Shown: positions 6,045 through 14,120, counted from the first letter of the stretch. The stretch: 14,807 bases of DNA from Acidobacteriota bacterium (GCA_029777145.1 JAKOSS010000829.1:1-14807), one strand, 5' to 3'. Numbers and translations: made by a program. Notes: a model not told the origin generated them from the letters alone.

Positions 6045-7370
6045 ATGACTAAATTCAAGGCACTTATTTCCATTGTTTCATTTGCGTTGCTGCTGTCGGC
6101 GTGCGGTTCGAAGGTCGAATCGAGTTCGAACTCGAATGCCGCTCAGCAGGAAAACGTTCAGGTCACGACCGCGCCCGCGAAGGTGGTGAATATTCCGGCG
6201 TATTTCGAGGCGACCGGAACGCTTGCCGGCGACGCCGTTTCGGATGTCGCGCCGACCATCGCCGGACGCATCGCCGCCGTCAACTTCGACATCGGAAGTT
6301 ACGTCAACAAGGGCGATGTCCTCGTCAAACTTGACGATCGCGATGCGAAGATCAGGCTCGACCAGGCGCTCGCGCAGCTCGATCAGCAGCGGAAGAGTGT
6401 CTCAACTGCCGAAGCGAACGTCGATCAGGCGGTCGCGAATCTTCGGCAAGCGCAGGTCCGGCTCGGGATCCGCGACGGCGAGTCGTTCGACATCAAGGAC
6501 TTTTCGCAGGTCATCTCGGTCACGGCCCAGCTTGAGCTCGCCGAAAAGGAGTTTCGCCGGGCCGAAAAACTTCTCGAAACCGGAGACATCTCGAAGTCGA
6601 CCTACGATCAGCGGAAGTCGCAACGGGATTCGTTGATCGGCCAACTCGCCGAGGCGCGTTCGAACGCGGCGGTTGCGATCCGTGCGATCAACACCGCGGA
6701 AGCTGCGGTCAAAACCGCGGAAACGAACGTGCGGAACGCGCGGGCTGCGGTTGCGACTGCCGAAACGCAGGTCGAACAGGCGCAGAAAGGCGTCGCGGAT
6801 ACATCGATCCTCGCGCCGTTCAGCGGTTACGTTTCGGACAAGACCGCGGACGTCGGCGAGTATCTTTCGCCGAACGCGCCGAACACGAAGATCTGTTCGA
6901 TCGTGCGGACCGCCGTCCTTCGTCTGAAGATCGACATTCCCGAACAATCGATCGGAAAGGTCTCGGTCGGTCAGGGCGTCACCGCGCAGGTTTCCGCGTA
7001 TCCCGACCGGAAGTTCGGCGGCACCGTCGCGCGGATCCTGCCGAGCCTGAACGCGCAGTCGCGCACGCTGACCGTCGAGGCTGAGATCGAGAACGTCGGC
7101 GGCCTGCTCAAACCGGGACAGTTCGCGACCGTGCGGATCACGCAGTCGAAGCCTGAACCGGCCGTCGTCGTCCCGGCATCGGCGGTCCGCTCCGACAACG
7201 ACGTCAGCAAGGTCTTCGTCATCAAGGACGGCGTCGCGCAGGAACGGTTCGTCAAGACCGGACTTCTCGAGAACGACATGATCGAGATCAAACAGGGCGT
7301 CGCGGAAAACGAGGTCGTCGCGACCAGCAACTTGGACAAACTCGGCGATGGAGTCATCGTGAGGCAGTGA
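6045..7370 (+). CDS. RND efflux periplasmic adaptor, HlyD/AcrA family lipoprotein
   Basis: A 441-residue membrane fusion protein that in this family bridges an RND pump and a TolC channel in the periplasm. Residues 1-20 form a lipoprotein signal ending in LLSAC, so Cys20 is the likely lipidated residue. A biotinyl-lipoyl half-domain follows at about 65-97 (VAPTIAGRIAAVNFDIGSYV, GDVLVKLD). Then comes a long helical hairpin at about 104-250 with Ala/Glu/Gln heptads (AEANVDQAVANLRQAQ, AEAAVKTAETNVRNARAA). The second lipoyl half is at about 252-285 (ILAPFSGYVSD, GEYL), followed by beta-barrel and membrane-proximal domains (FGGTVARILPSL, LKPGQFATVRI, VVVPASAV). The hairpin is long, as in adaptors that reach TolC directly. 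ATG at 6045 starts right before the signal. It sits 106 bases upstream of the pump gene. Confidence 0.94.
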   Translation: MTKFKALISIVSFALLLSACGSKVESSSNSNAAQQENVQVTTAPAKVVNIPAYFEATGTLAGDAVSDVAPTIAGRIAAVNFDIGSYVNKGDVLVKLDDRDAKIRLDQALAQLDQQRKSVSTAEANVDQAVANLRQAQVRLGIRDGESFDIKDFSQVISVTAQLELAEKEFRRAEKLLETGDISKSTYDQRKSQRDSLIGQLAEARSNAAVAIRAINTAEAAVKTAETNVRNARAAVATAETQVEQAQKGVADTSILAPFSGYVSDKTADVGEYLSPNAPNTKICSIVRTAVLRLKIDIPEQSIGKVSVGQGVTAQVSAYPDRKFGGTVARILPSLNAQSRTLTVEAEIENVGGLLKPGQFATVRITQSKPEPAVVVPASAVRSDNDVSKVFVIKDGVAQERFVKTGLLENDMIEIKQGVAENEVVATSNLDKLGDGVIVRQ

Positions 7371-7476
7371 TCTCGGATTGGGGATGTGGGAATGCGGATG
7401 TATGAATTCCGCTATTCGCCTCGGATCGTCGAAATCGGCATAAATCCCAAACCCCAAATCCGAATTCCCAAATTCT
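7371..7476. repeat. Word-repeat gap forming an imperfect hairpin between adaptor and pump genes
   Basis: The whole 106-base gap is built from GGATT/GGGAAT words. The left part (TCGGATTGGGGATGTGGGA, 7373-7391) is an imperfect reverse complement of 7445-7463 (TCCCAAACCCCAAATCCGA), about 17 pairs with a bulge and mismatches. An inner stem GCGGA (7394-7398)/TCCGC (7408-7412) adds to it. No T-run follows. The pump ATG at 7477 directly abuts the repeat and lacks a Shine-Dalgarno. Confidence 0.65.
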
Positions 7477-10400
7477 ATGCAGTGGTTAGCAGAAATTTGC
7501 GTTAAACGTCCGGTCTTCGCGACGATGTTGATCCTGTCGCTCGTCACGGTCGGCGCGTTCTCGTTCTTCAGTCTCGGTCTCGACCTGTTTCCGAAGATCG
7601 ATTTTCCGACGATCACCGTGACGGTCGTCAATCCCGGCGCGTCGCCGCAGGAGATCGAGACCGACGTCACCGAAAAGATCGAGGAAGCGGTCAACACGAT
7701 CAGCGGCATCGACGAACTGCGCTCGACCTCGATCGAGGGCGTCTCGCAGGTCTTTATCCAGTTCGTTCTTGAAAAAGACGTCAACGTCGCCGCGCAGGAA
7801 GTCGAAAACCGCGTCCAGACGGTGATCCCGAACCTTCCGGAGACGGCCGAACAGCCGACCGTGCAGAAACTCGACACGGACGCCGCGCCGGTGCTCCGCA
7901 TCGTGGTTTCGGCGCCCGAAAGCCTGCGCGAGGTGACTCAGGTTGCGAAGACGAAGGTCAAGGAACGCATCGAATCGGTCAGCGGAGTCGGCCAGATCAC
8001 GATCATCGGCGGCCGTGAACGGCAGATCAACGTCTGGGTCGATCCCGACAAGATGCGCGCGTTCAACGTCACGCCGGCCGAGGTTTCGGCGGCTCTGAAA
8101 CTGCAGAATATCGAATTTCCGAGCGGGCGTCTCGACGAAGGACAACAGGAAACCGCGATCCGGACGCTCGGCAAAGTGCGCGATCCGCAGGAGTTCGGCG
8201 AGATCGTCGTTGCCACGCGCGGAACATATCAGGTCAAGGTGAAAGACCTCGGTCATGTCGAGGACGGCGCCGAGGAACTGCGTTCGCAGTCGCTTTTAAA
8301 CGGAGCGCCGGCGGTGACGCTGGTCGTCGCCAAACAGTCGGGCCAGAACACGGTCGCGGTCGCGCGCGACGTCAAAGAGCGGCTGAAAGAACTCGAACCG
8401 ACGCTGCCGAAGGGCTACACGCTGCGGATCGTCGCCGACAACTCGATCTTTATCGAGAACTCGCTGCACTCGATCGAAGAACACCTGCTCGTCGGCGGCA
8501 TCCTCGCGGCGGTCGTCGTCTTTCTGTTCCTCTGGAATTTCCGCACGACCTTCATTTCCGCGCTCGCCATTCCGACTTCGATCATCTCGACCTTCGGGCT
8601 GATGTACGCGATGGGCTACACGCTCAATTCGATCACGATGCTCAGCCTGACGCTGATGGTCGGAATCGTCATCGACGACGCGATCGTCGTGCTTGAGAAC
8701 ATCTATCGATTCGTCGAAGAGAAGGGCATGGAGCCGTTTCAGGCGGCGATCGAAGGTACGCGCGAGATCGGACTTGCGGTTCTCGCGACGACGCTGTCGC
8801 TGATGGCCGTTTTTGTTCCGATCGGCTTCATGCAGGGCATTGTCGGCCGCTTCATGTCGTCGTTCGGACTGACCGCGGCGTTCGCCGTCGCGGTGTCGCT
8901 GATCGTCTCGTTCACGCTGACGCCGATGCTCGCCGCGCGCCTGATCAAAGCGCCGAAGGAAGATGACGACGTCGTTCCCGAGATCAAGGGCGACGGCATG
9001 ATCGAAGAGCGTCATGAACAAGCGCACACGTCGAAGCAGGGACGTTTCTACACCAAGATCGACGCCGCGTACACCGTCTTGCTCAAGTTTTCGCTCGCGC
9101 ACCGCTGGCTCATCATCCTGACTTGCATTCTCGTCTTTCTGAGCATCGTTCCGCTGTTCATGTTCGTCGGGAAGAACTTCCTGCCGGTCGACGACCGGTC
9201 GGAATTCGAAGTCTCGGTTCGCGCTCCCGAAGGTTCGTCACTCCAGGCGACGACCGTTTTGATGGAGCGCATCGCGACCGACATCCGCAAACTTTCGGGC
9301 GTCACCGATACGCTCATCACGATCGGTGGCGGACAGCAGCAGGTCGTCAACGCGGGCACGATCTACGTCAAACTTTCGGACGTCGGCGAGCGCGCCAAGT
9401 CGCAGGAAATACTGATGTCAGACACCCGCGACATTCTGAAGAACTACCCGCCTGATCTTCGGACGGGCGTCCAGATCGTTCAGGCTTTCTCGGGCGGCGG
9501 ATTCAGAAATGCGAACGTCCAGTTTCTGATCTCCGGTCCGGACCTGAAAGTTCTGCAGGACACTTCGGAAAAGATCCTCGAGAAGATGAAGGCGATTCCG
9601 GACGCGGTCGATGTCGACTCGACGCTGATCAGCGGCAAGCCGGAAGTTCAACTCCAGATCGACCGCGATACGGCGGCCGACCTCGGAGTTCGCGTCAGCG
9701 ACGTATCGCAGGCGCTGAACACGCTTGTCGCGGGACAGAAATCGACGACGTTCAATGAAGGCACGGAGCAATACGATGTCGTCGTCCGCTCGATAAACAA
9801 TTTCAGAACGGACGTCGAGGGCCTGAAAAGGCTGATCGTTCCGTCGGCGAAACTCGGCTGGGTGTCGCTCGACCGGCTCGTAACCGTCAAGGAGGGCACG
9901 TCGCCGAGTTCGGTCGACCGCGTCAACCGCCAGCGTCAGGTGACGCTGCTCGCAAACACGAAACCGGGCGGTTCGGCGGCGAATATCACCTCGACGATCA
10001 ACACGTTCGTCGCCGATCTCAAGCTTCCGGCGGGCTATCGTACGGGTTACGTCGGGCAGTCGAAGGAAATGGGCAAGGCGGGATTCTACTTCCTGCTGGC
10101 GTTCGCGTTGTCGTTCGTCTTCATGTACATCGTGCTTGCCGCGCAGTTCGAGTCGTTCATCCACCCGGTGACGATCCTCCTGACGCTGCCGCTTTCGATC
10201 CCGTTTGGGATCGTGTCGCTGCTGGCGACGGGGCAGACGGTGAACATTTTCTCGGGACTCGGATTGCTGTTGCTGTTCGGCGTCGTCAAAAAGAACGCGA
10301 TTCTTCAGATCGATCACACGAACGGCCTGCGCGAGCGCGGTATGGGACGCTACGACGCGCTGATCCAGGCAAATCGCGATCGTTTGCGTCCGATCCTGAT

Positions 10401-10674
10401 GACGACGATCGCGCTCGTCGCGGGCATGTTGCCGCTCGTGATCTCGACCGGAGCCGGGGCGGGAACCAATCGCTCGATCGGCGTGCTGGTTGTCGGCGGA
10501 CAGACGCTCTGTCTGTTGCTGACGTTGCTCGCGGTGCCCGTTTTTTATTCGATCTTTGACGATGTCGGGCGGATCGGGATCTTCAGCCGGCTTGGTGAAG
10601 CGTTATCGGGTTTGATGGGCGGCCTCAAACGGCGCGCGCAAACGGGGGTGAGTTCGCTCTTTGGAAAACACTGA
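7477..10674 (+). CDS. RND multidrug efflux pump, inner-membrane permease (AcrB/HAE1 type)
   Basis: A 1065-residue proton-driven exporter, the usual length for this family. The N-terminus is typical (VKRPVFATMLILSLVTVGAF, then DLFPKIDFPTITV), with a first periplasmic porter loop at about 40-335. TM helices 2-6 span about 336-490 and a second half starts with a helix at about 543-563. Proton-relay residues are present: Asp400-Asp401 in GIVIDDAIVVLEN (TM4) and Lys939 in GVVKKNAILQID (TM10), matching D407, D408 and K940 of AcrB. The C-terminal helices GALL-type repeat (MTTIALVAGMLPL) and a basic tail follow. Family knowledge makes drug or lipid-like amphiphile export likely; substrate specificity cannot be read. 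ATG at 7477 has no clear ribosome site because word repeats abut it. Its stop overlaps the next gene by 14 bases. Confidence 0.95.
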   Translation: MQWLAEICVKRPVFATMLILSLVTVGAFSFFSLGLDLFPKIDFPTITVTVVNPGASPQEIETDVTEKIEEAVNTISGIDELRSTSIEGVSQVFIQFVLEKDVNVAAQEVENRVQTVIPNLPETAEQPTVQKLDTDAAPVLRIVVSAPESLREVTQVAKTKVKERIESVSGVGQITIIGGRERQINVWVDPDKMRAFNVTPAEVSAALKLQNIEFPSGRLDEGQQETAIRTLGKVRDPQEFGEIVVATRGTYQVKVKDLGHVEDGAEELRSQSLLNGAPAVTLVVAKQSGQNTVAVARDVKERLKELEPTLPKGYTLRIVADNSIFIENSLHSIEEHLLVGGILAAVVVFLFLWNFRTTFISALAIPTSIISTFGLMYAMGYTLNSITMLSLTLMVGIVIDDAIVVLENIYRFVEEKGMEPFQAAIEGTREIGLAVLATTLSLMAVFVPIGFMQGIVGRFMSSFGLTAAFAVAVSLIVSFTLTPMLAARLIKAPKEDDDVVPEIKGDGMIEERHEQAHTSKQGRFYTKIDAAYTVLLKFSLAHRWLIILTCILVFLSIVPLFMFVGKNFLPVDDRSEFEVSVRAPEGSSLQATTVLMERIATDIRKLSGVTDTLITIGGGQQQVVNAGTIYVKLSDVGERAKSQEILMSDTRDILKNYPPDLRTGVQIVQAFSGGGFRNANVQFLISGPDLKVLQDTSEKILEKMKAIPDAVDVDSTLISGKPEVQLQIDRDTAADLGVRVSDVSQALNTLVAGQKSTTFNEGTEQYDVVVRSINNFRTDVEGLKRLIVPSAKLGWVSLDRLVTVKEGTSPSSVDRVNRQRQVTLLANTKPGGSAANITSTINTFVADLKLPAGYRTGYVGQSKEMGKAGFYFLLAFALSFVFMYIVLAAQFESFIHPVTILLTLPLSIPFGIVSLLATGQTVNIFSGLGLLLLFGVVKKNAILQIDHTNGLRERGMGRYDALIQANRDRLRPILMTTIALVAGMLPLVISTGAGAGTNRSIGVLVVGGQTLCLLLTLLAVPVFYSIFDDVGRIGIFSRLGEALSGLMGGLKRRAQTGVSSLFGKH

Positions 10675-11149
10675 GGCAAAGATCGTTACGAAACGCGACA
10701 CGGCCGGCGTGATCGCTCCGCCACCGCTGATCTTCGGCGCGGGACTCGCGCTCGGCGGGTTGGTGACGTGGTTCTACCCGTATCCGATCATGCCGTGGAA
10801 CGCAGCGGTCGTGCTCGGTTTTTTCCCGATCCTGTTCGGGCTGGGCGTGATCCTGACCGCGTGGCTGCAGATGCGCGCCGCGAAGACGAGCATCGAGCCA
10901 TGGCATCCGACGACGGCGATCGTCGATACGGGTGTTTACGCTTTGAGCCGGAATCCGGTGTACATCGCTCTCGCCGAGATCTACTTCGGCATCATGCTGA
11001 TCTTTAACTCGTTCTGGTTTTTGCCGTTTCTGCCGCTCGTGATGATCGTTATCCATTTCGGCGTGGTCAAACGGGAAGAACGATATCTCGAGTCGAAGTT
11101 CGGCGACGTTTACCGCGACTATATGGGCCGCGTGAAAAGATGGATCTAA
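10661..11149 (+). CDS. ICMT/PEMT-like membrane methyltransferase
   Basis: A 162-residue integral membrane protein with about four hydrophobic helices (roughly 22-42, 46-71, 98-118, 118-136). The C-terminal half carries the family signature of isoprenylcysteine carboxyl methyltransferases and phospholipid N-methyltransferases: GVYALSRNPVYIA (91-103), then HFGVVKREERYLESKFGD (132-149) and YRDYMGRVKRWI. These contribute to SAM binding in the known family. The substrate in bacteria is usually unknown, since protein prenylation is absent; small thiols or lipids are options. The start is TTG at 10661, inside the last codons of the pump gene, with GGTGAG at 10647-10652 upstream. The 14-base overlap points to translational coupling with the pump. 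No good in-frame ATG precedes the first helix. Confidence 0.85.
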   Translation: MENTEAKIVTKRDTAGVIAPPPLIFGAGLALGGLVTWFYPYPIMPWNAAVVLGFFPILFGLGVILTAWLQMRAAKTSIEPWHPTTAIVDTGVYALSRNPVYIALAEIYFGIMLIFNSFWFLPFLPLVMIVIHFGVVKREERYLESKFGDVYRDYMGRVKRWI

Positions 11150-11152
11150 CGA

Positions 11153-11239
11153 TTTGGGATTGGTGAATGCGGATTTGGGATTTTGGATTGGGGTACCGTA
11201 TTGAATTTTGAATCTTGAATATTGAATGGATTTTGAATG
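11153..11239. repeat. Mixed word-repeat block (GGGATT then TTGAAT words)
   Basis: Starting four bases after the methyltransferase stop, the gap holds GATTTGGGATTGG, GGATTTGGGATTTTGGATTGGGG and then TTGAATTTTGAATC-type words up to the SRPBCC gene. The last word, TTTTGAATG, contains that gene's ATG (11237-11239). The TTGAAT part matches the inverted repeat at 2429-2479. No hairpin of note is seen here. Confidence 0.65.
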
Positions 11240-11671
11240 AATAAGGAGATCAGAACCGAGATTGAGATCAACGCCCCGGCCGAGAAGGTCTGGTCGATCC
11301 TGACCGACTTCGCGCGGTTTCCGGATTGGAATCCGTTCGTCGTGCGCGCGGACGGTGGACCGCGTGTCGGCGAGACCCTGCGGATCGATGTTCAGCTGCC
11401 GAAGTCGAGCATGTTGAAGTTCACTCCGGTCGTGCTAAAGGCGGACGCGGACCGCGAACTGCGCTGGGTCGGGAAGTTGCCGCTCGGGGCATTCCGCGGC
11501 GAGCACTTCTACATGATCGAGCCGATCGACGAAGGTTCCGTCCGATTTATTCACGGCGAACTGTTTTCCGGTTGGATGGTCAGGATCATCTGGCAGATCC
11601 ACGGCGAGCGGATCGAAAAAGGATACGGACTGATGAACGAGGCGTTGAAACGGAGGGCGGAAGAAGAATGA
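11237..11671 (+). CDS. SRPBCC-fold protein (START/Bet v1-like, polyketide cyclase-type)
   Basis: A 144-residue soluble protein with the SRPBCC helix-grip pattern. It has a first strand EIRTEIEINAPAEKVWSIL (4-22), DFARFPDWNPFV (24-35), central strands with GETLRIDVQL and KFTPVVLKAD, then RELRWVGKLPLGAFRGEHFYM. A long C-terminal helix (about 111-143) contains IIWQIHGERIEKGYGLMNEALKRR. The fold binds hydrophobic ligands in a deep cavity and occurs in lipid carriers, cyclases and dehydratases; the ligand is not predictable. No signal peptide, so cytoplasmic. The start at 11237 lies inside a repeat word and has no upstream ribosome site. Its stop overlaps the next start in ATGA (11668-11671), indicating coupling. 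Within an efflux cluster it might hold or modify the exported molecule, which is inference. Confidence 0.88.
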   Translation: MNKEIRTEIEINAPAEKVWSILTDFARFPDWNPFVVRADGGPRVGETLRIDVQLPKSSMLKFTPVVLKADADRELRWVGKLPLGAFRGEHFYMIEPIDEGSVRFIHGELFSGWMVRIIWQIHGERIEKGYGLMNEALKRRAEEE

Positions 11672-12090
11672 CGGCGGCCGAAAAGATCGCGCTCACCGCC
11701 GCCGGAACGTTCCTTTTGTCGGGGATGCTGACCGGCGTTTGGAAGTACGCCAAGATCATGGCCTCGCCCGAGCATCGCGCGCCGGTTTATGTCGATATTG
11801 CGCACCGGACGTCGTTCTTTTACTCGTTCGCGAGTCTCGTGATCGCAAAGCTGATCGAGTTCTCGCCGTTCGCGGCGCCGGTCAGAACGGTGATCGTCGC
11901 CGTTCCGATCGCGTTTTTTGTAATCACCGTGACCGGCTACATCCGCGAGGGTGTACTCGACCGGACGGAGAATATGTTCGCCGAACGTTCGTTTGTCACG
12001 ACGACGTTCATGTATTTGCTGATCGCGGGAGAGATCGGCGGATTCCTGATGATTCTTGGAGGAGCGGTATACACCTTTCTCGAAGGATGA
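11668..12090 (+). CDS. Four-helix membrane protein of unknown function
   Basis: A 140-residue integral membrane protein I do not recognise. It has hydrophobic helices at about 7-29, 48-68, 74-92 and 108-137. The loop between helices 1 and 2 carries SPEHRAPVYVDIAHRTSFFYS with histidines H36 and H46, which could be functional. A short charged loop (YIREGVLDRTENMFAERS) precedes helix 4. ATG at 11668 overlaps the SRPBCC stop in ATGA, with GGAGGG at 11652-11657 upstream. The open frame extends further left to 11326, but that part is out-of-frame SRPBCC sequence. The last residues and stop (LEG, TGA) fall in the first unit of a tandem repeat. Coupling to the SRPBCC gene suggests the two act together; no function is claimed. 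Confidence 0.8.
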   Translation: MTAAEKIALTAAGTFLLSGMLTGVWKYAKIMASPEHRAPVYVDIAHRTSFFYSFASLVIAKLIEFSPFAAPVRTVIVAVPIAFFVITVTGYIREGVLDRTENMFAERSFVTTTFMYLLIAGEIGGFLMILGGAVYTFLEG

Positions 12091-12172
12091 AGGACTTTTT
12101 AGGGATGAAGGATGAAGGACTTTTTAGGGATGAAGGATGAGGGACTTCGGAAGGATGAAGGATGAGGGATTA
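12082..12172. repeat. Tandem GATGAAGG repeat overlapping a stop codon
   Basis: A 25-base unit starting GAAGGATGAAGG and ending CTTTTTAGGGAT occurs twice without a mismatch (12082-12106, 12107-12131). Degenerate short copies follow at 12132-12147 and 12151-12172. The TGA of the membrane-protein gene (12088-12090) lies inside the first copy. Confidence 0.85.
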
Positions 12173-12313
12173 ACGTTGAACCCAACCGCTGTTCCTGACT
12201 TTCGACGGATGACTCTCGACTTAGGACTGCTGAATCCTGAGTCGAGATCCCAGACTTCAAACTCTCGACCGGGGACTCCCGATTCCGGACTACCGAGTCC
12301 GGACCAAAATATT
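12173..12313. repeat. Repeat-rich, hairpin-forming leader before the TolC gene
   Basis: Short words such as ACTCTCGAC (12212-12220 and 12261-12269) recur. Two hairpins stand out. CTCGACTTAGGA (12215-12226) pairs with TCCTGAGTCGAG (12235-12246), 12 bp with one G-U, loop of 8, plus one further pair at 12214/12247. TCCGGACT (12284-12291) pairs with AGTCCGGA (12296-12303), 8 bp, loop ACCG. No T-run follows either. An open frame crosses this stretch in phase with the TolC gene, but it looks non-coding. Confidence 0.6.
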
Positions 12314-14032
12314 ATGAGATTGCTTTCATATATCTTCATACTGATCGCCGCGCTTGCCGTTGCTGCAACGGCGCAAACGCCGACGCCGACGCCGGTCGAC
12401 GACACGCAGAACGTCAAGCCGGAGAAGCTTGAAGGCGTGCCTCAGGTCGCGCCCAATTACAAGCAGGACGATCGGTCGCTCCCTGACCTCGGCCGCGTCG
12501 GAGTGGACATGCTCCGCCAGCATCCGATGACGCTCAAGGAGGCGATCGCGCTCGCGCTCGACAACAACAAGGACATCGAGGTCTCGCGTCAGAATGTCCG
12601 TCTCGCTGAGTTCGACCTGCGCGGTGCACGCGGCTATTACGAACCGCGATTGGCCGGGCAGTCGTACTTTGAAGCCTCGAAGACGCCGAACGTTTCGATC
12701 TTCTCGAGCAATCCGACGACGACCAACGATTCGCTCGTCGGGAACGTCGGGCTCGTCGGCGCCCTGCGCGGGTTCGGCACATCGTACTCGGCGACCGTCT
12801 CGACGCAGCGCGTGACGACGAACAACCCGATCTCGATCCTCAGTCCGCAGAACAATACGTCGTTCAACCTGAGCCTGACGCAACCGCTGTGGCGCGGCCG
12901 CGGGTTCGACGGGCCGCGGCGCTCGATCGAGATCGCGAAACGCAATCTCAGTCTCACCGACGCGCAATTCCGCCAGCGGTCGATCGATATCATCACGACC
13001 GTTCAACGGGCCTATTGGGACCTCGTTTTCACCCTTCGCAACCTGCAGGTCCAGCGCGACGGCGTGAAGGACGCAAAGGATCAGCTGGCGCACAACAAGC
13101 GGCTGGTCGAGGAAGGACAACTCGCGCCGATCGACGTCGTCGCCGCCGAAACGCAGGTCGCGAACATCGAGCAGGGCGTTTACGAGGCGCTTGAGAACGT
13201 CGGCCGCGCCGAGAACGTTCTCAAAAACCTGATCGCGAAGAACAAAGATGACGCGCTGTGGGCGGAAGCGCTCGTCCCGACGGATCCGGTCGATCTCGAC
13301 GCGCCGCGGACGACATTGCCGGAGGCGCTCGATCTGGCGCTCCAGAATCGCCCCGAAGTCGAACTCAACAAGGTCCAGAAGGACATCAACGAAATCGATC
13401 AGCGCTACTATCGCGATCAAACGAAGCCGCAGATCGATCTCACGGCGAGCTACACGTCGGCAGGCGTCGGCGGCAGCCAGAACCCGAATTTCAGGTCGTT
13501 CATCGCGTCGCCGTGCGAGACCGATCCGACCGGCCAGGCGTGTCAGGAACAGATCGCCAGGATCAACGCGCTGACGGGCAGTTCCGCCACGGACGTGTTT
13601 CTCAATCGCTATCCGACATTCCGTGTCGGCGTGACTTTCAATCTGCCGATCGGGAACAGCACCGCCGAGGCGGCGCTCGGAAGATCGCTCGTCGCGGGCG
13701 AACAGATCCAAACGCAGCGCGAGCAGCTCGAACAGGGGATTCAGGTTGACGTCAGGAACGCGCTGCAATCGATCCGCACCGCCGAAGCGCGTCTGCGGGC
13801 GGCGGCCGTATCGCGTGAGAATTCGCAGAAGCAGTACGAGTCTGAGCAACGGAAGCTCGATGCCGGCCAATCCGACATTTACAAGGTCCTCGAGCGGCAA
13901 ACGGCGCTGATGATCGCGAAGAGTTCGGAGCTCCGCGCCCAGACCGAGCTCAACAAGGCGATCGCCGATCTCCAGCGGGCGACCGGTAACTCATTGAAAG
14001 CGAATAACATCGAAGCGCGGCTTAGAAAGTGA
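12314..14032 (+). CDS. TolC-family outer-membrane efflux channel
   Basis: A 572-residue outer-membrane channel component. I chose ATG at 12314 because it gives a clean signal peptide (MRLLSYIFILIAALAVAATA, likely cut after residue 20) followed by a TPTPTP linker. The frame stays open to an ATG at 12137, but those 59 extra residues translate intergenic repeats. The two structural repeats of the family are visible: MTLKEAIALALDNNKDIEVS with a helix and FDLRGARGYYEPRL, and TLPEALDLALQNRPEVEL with YYRDQTKPQIDLTASY. Long coiled-coil helices follow (AEARLRAAAVSRENSQKQYE, ERQTALMIAKSSELRAQTEL). An extra loop contains CETDPTGQAC, with two cysteines that could form a disulfide at the cell surface. It completes the pump with the adaptor and RND protein encoded upstream. 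Confidence 0.93.
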   Translation: MRLLSYIFILIAALAVAATAQTPTPTPVDDTQNVKPEKLEGVPQVAPNYKQDDRSLPDLGRVGVDMLRQHPMTLKEAIALALDNNKDIEVSRQNVRLAEFDLRGARGYYEPRLAGQSYFEASKTPNVSIFSSNPTTTNDSLVGNVGLVGALRGFGTSYSATVSTQRVTTNNPISILSPQNNTSFNLSLTQPLWRGRGFDGPRRSIEIAKRNLSLTDAQFRQRSIDIITTVQRAYWDLVFTLRNLQVQRDGVKDAKDQLAHNKRLVEEGQLAPIDVVAAETQVANIEQGVYEALENVGRAENVLKNLIAKNKDDALWAEALVPTDPVDLDAPRTTLPEALDLALQNRPEVELNKVQKDINEIDQRYYRDQTKPQIDLTASYTSAGVGGSQNPNFRSFIASPCETDPTGQACQEQIARINALTGSSATDVFLNRYPTFRVGVTFNLPIGNSTAEAALGRSLVAGEQIQTQREQLEQGIQVDVRNALQSIRTAEARLRAAAVSRENSQKQYESEQRKLDAGQSDIYKVLERQTALMIAKSSELRAQTELNKAIADLQRATGNSLKANNIEARLRK

Positions 14033-14047
14033 TTGCAGATTAATTCC

Positions 14048-14090
14048 TCTGAAACGGTTTGTATTTCCAGCCGGTTCAGATTAAAGTTTC
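14048..14090 (+). terminator. Possible terminator of the efflux cluster
   Basis: TCTGAAACGG (14048-14057) pairs with CCGGTTCAGA (14071-14080), nine of ten pairs, with a 13-base loop, 16 bases after the TolC stop. TTAAAGTTT follows, which is only a weak T-run. A weak TTGTAT/TAAAGT promoter pair (14059-14064, 14082-14087, 17-base spacer) for the next gene overlaps it. Confidence 0.4.
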
Positions 14091-14120
14091 GGCATTGAAT
14101 TCTAAACTTCAGGAGGAACT

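Noticed and set aside
6402..7901. 499-codon open frame on the minus strand across adaptor and pump genes
   Set aside because: It is a shadow of two clear plus-strand genes in GC-rich DNA, crosses their gap and is full of Arg/Asp runs typical of antisense frames.
11326..11667. Left extension of the four-helix protein frame
   Set aside because: It is out-of-frame SRPBCC sequence; ATG at 11668 with ATGA overlap and GGAGGG upstream is the better start.
12082..12172. Possible CRISPR array
   Set aside because: The units are directly adjacent with no unique spacers, and no cas gene is present.
12137..12313. N-terminal extension of the TolC frame
   Set aside because: The 59 residues translate repeat words and come before a clean signal peptide starting at 12314.
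12326..13900. 524-codon open frame on the minus strand inside the TolC gene
   Set aside because: Antisense of a well-supported gene; Arg/Asp/Val-rich with no domain pattern or ribosome site.
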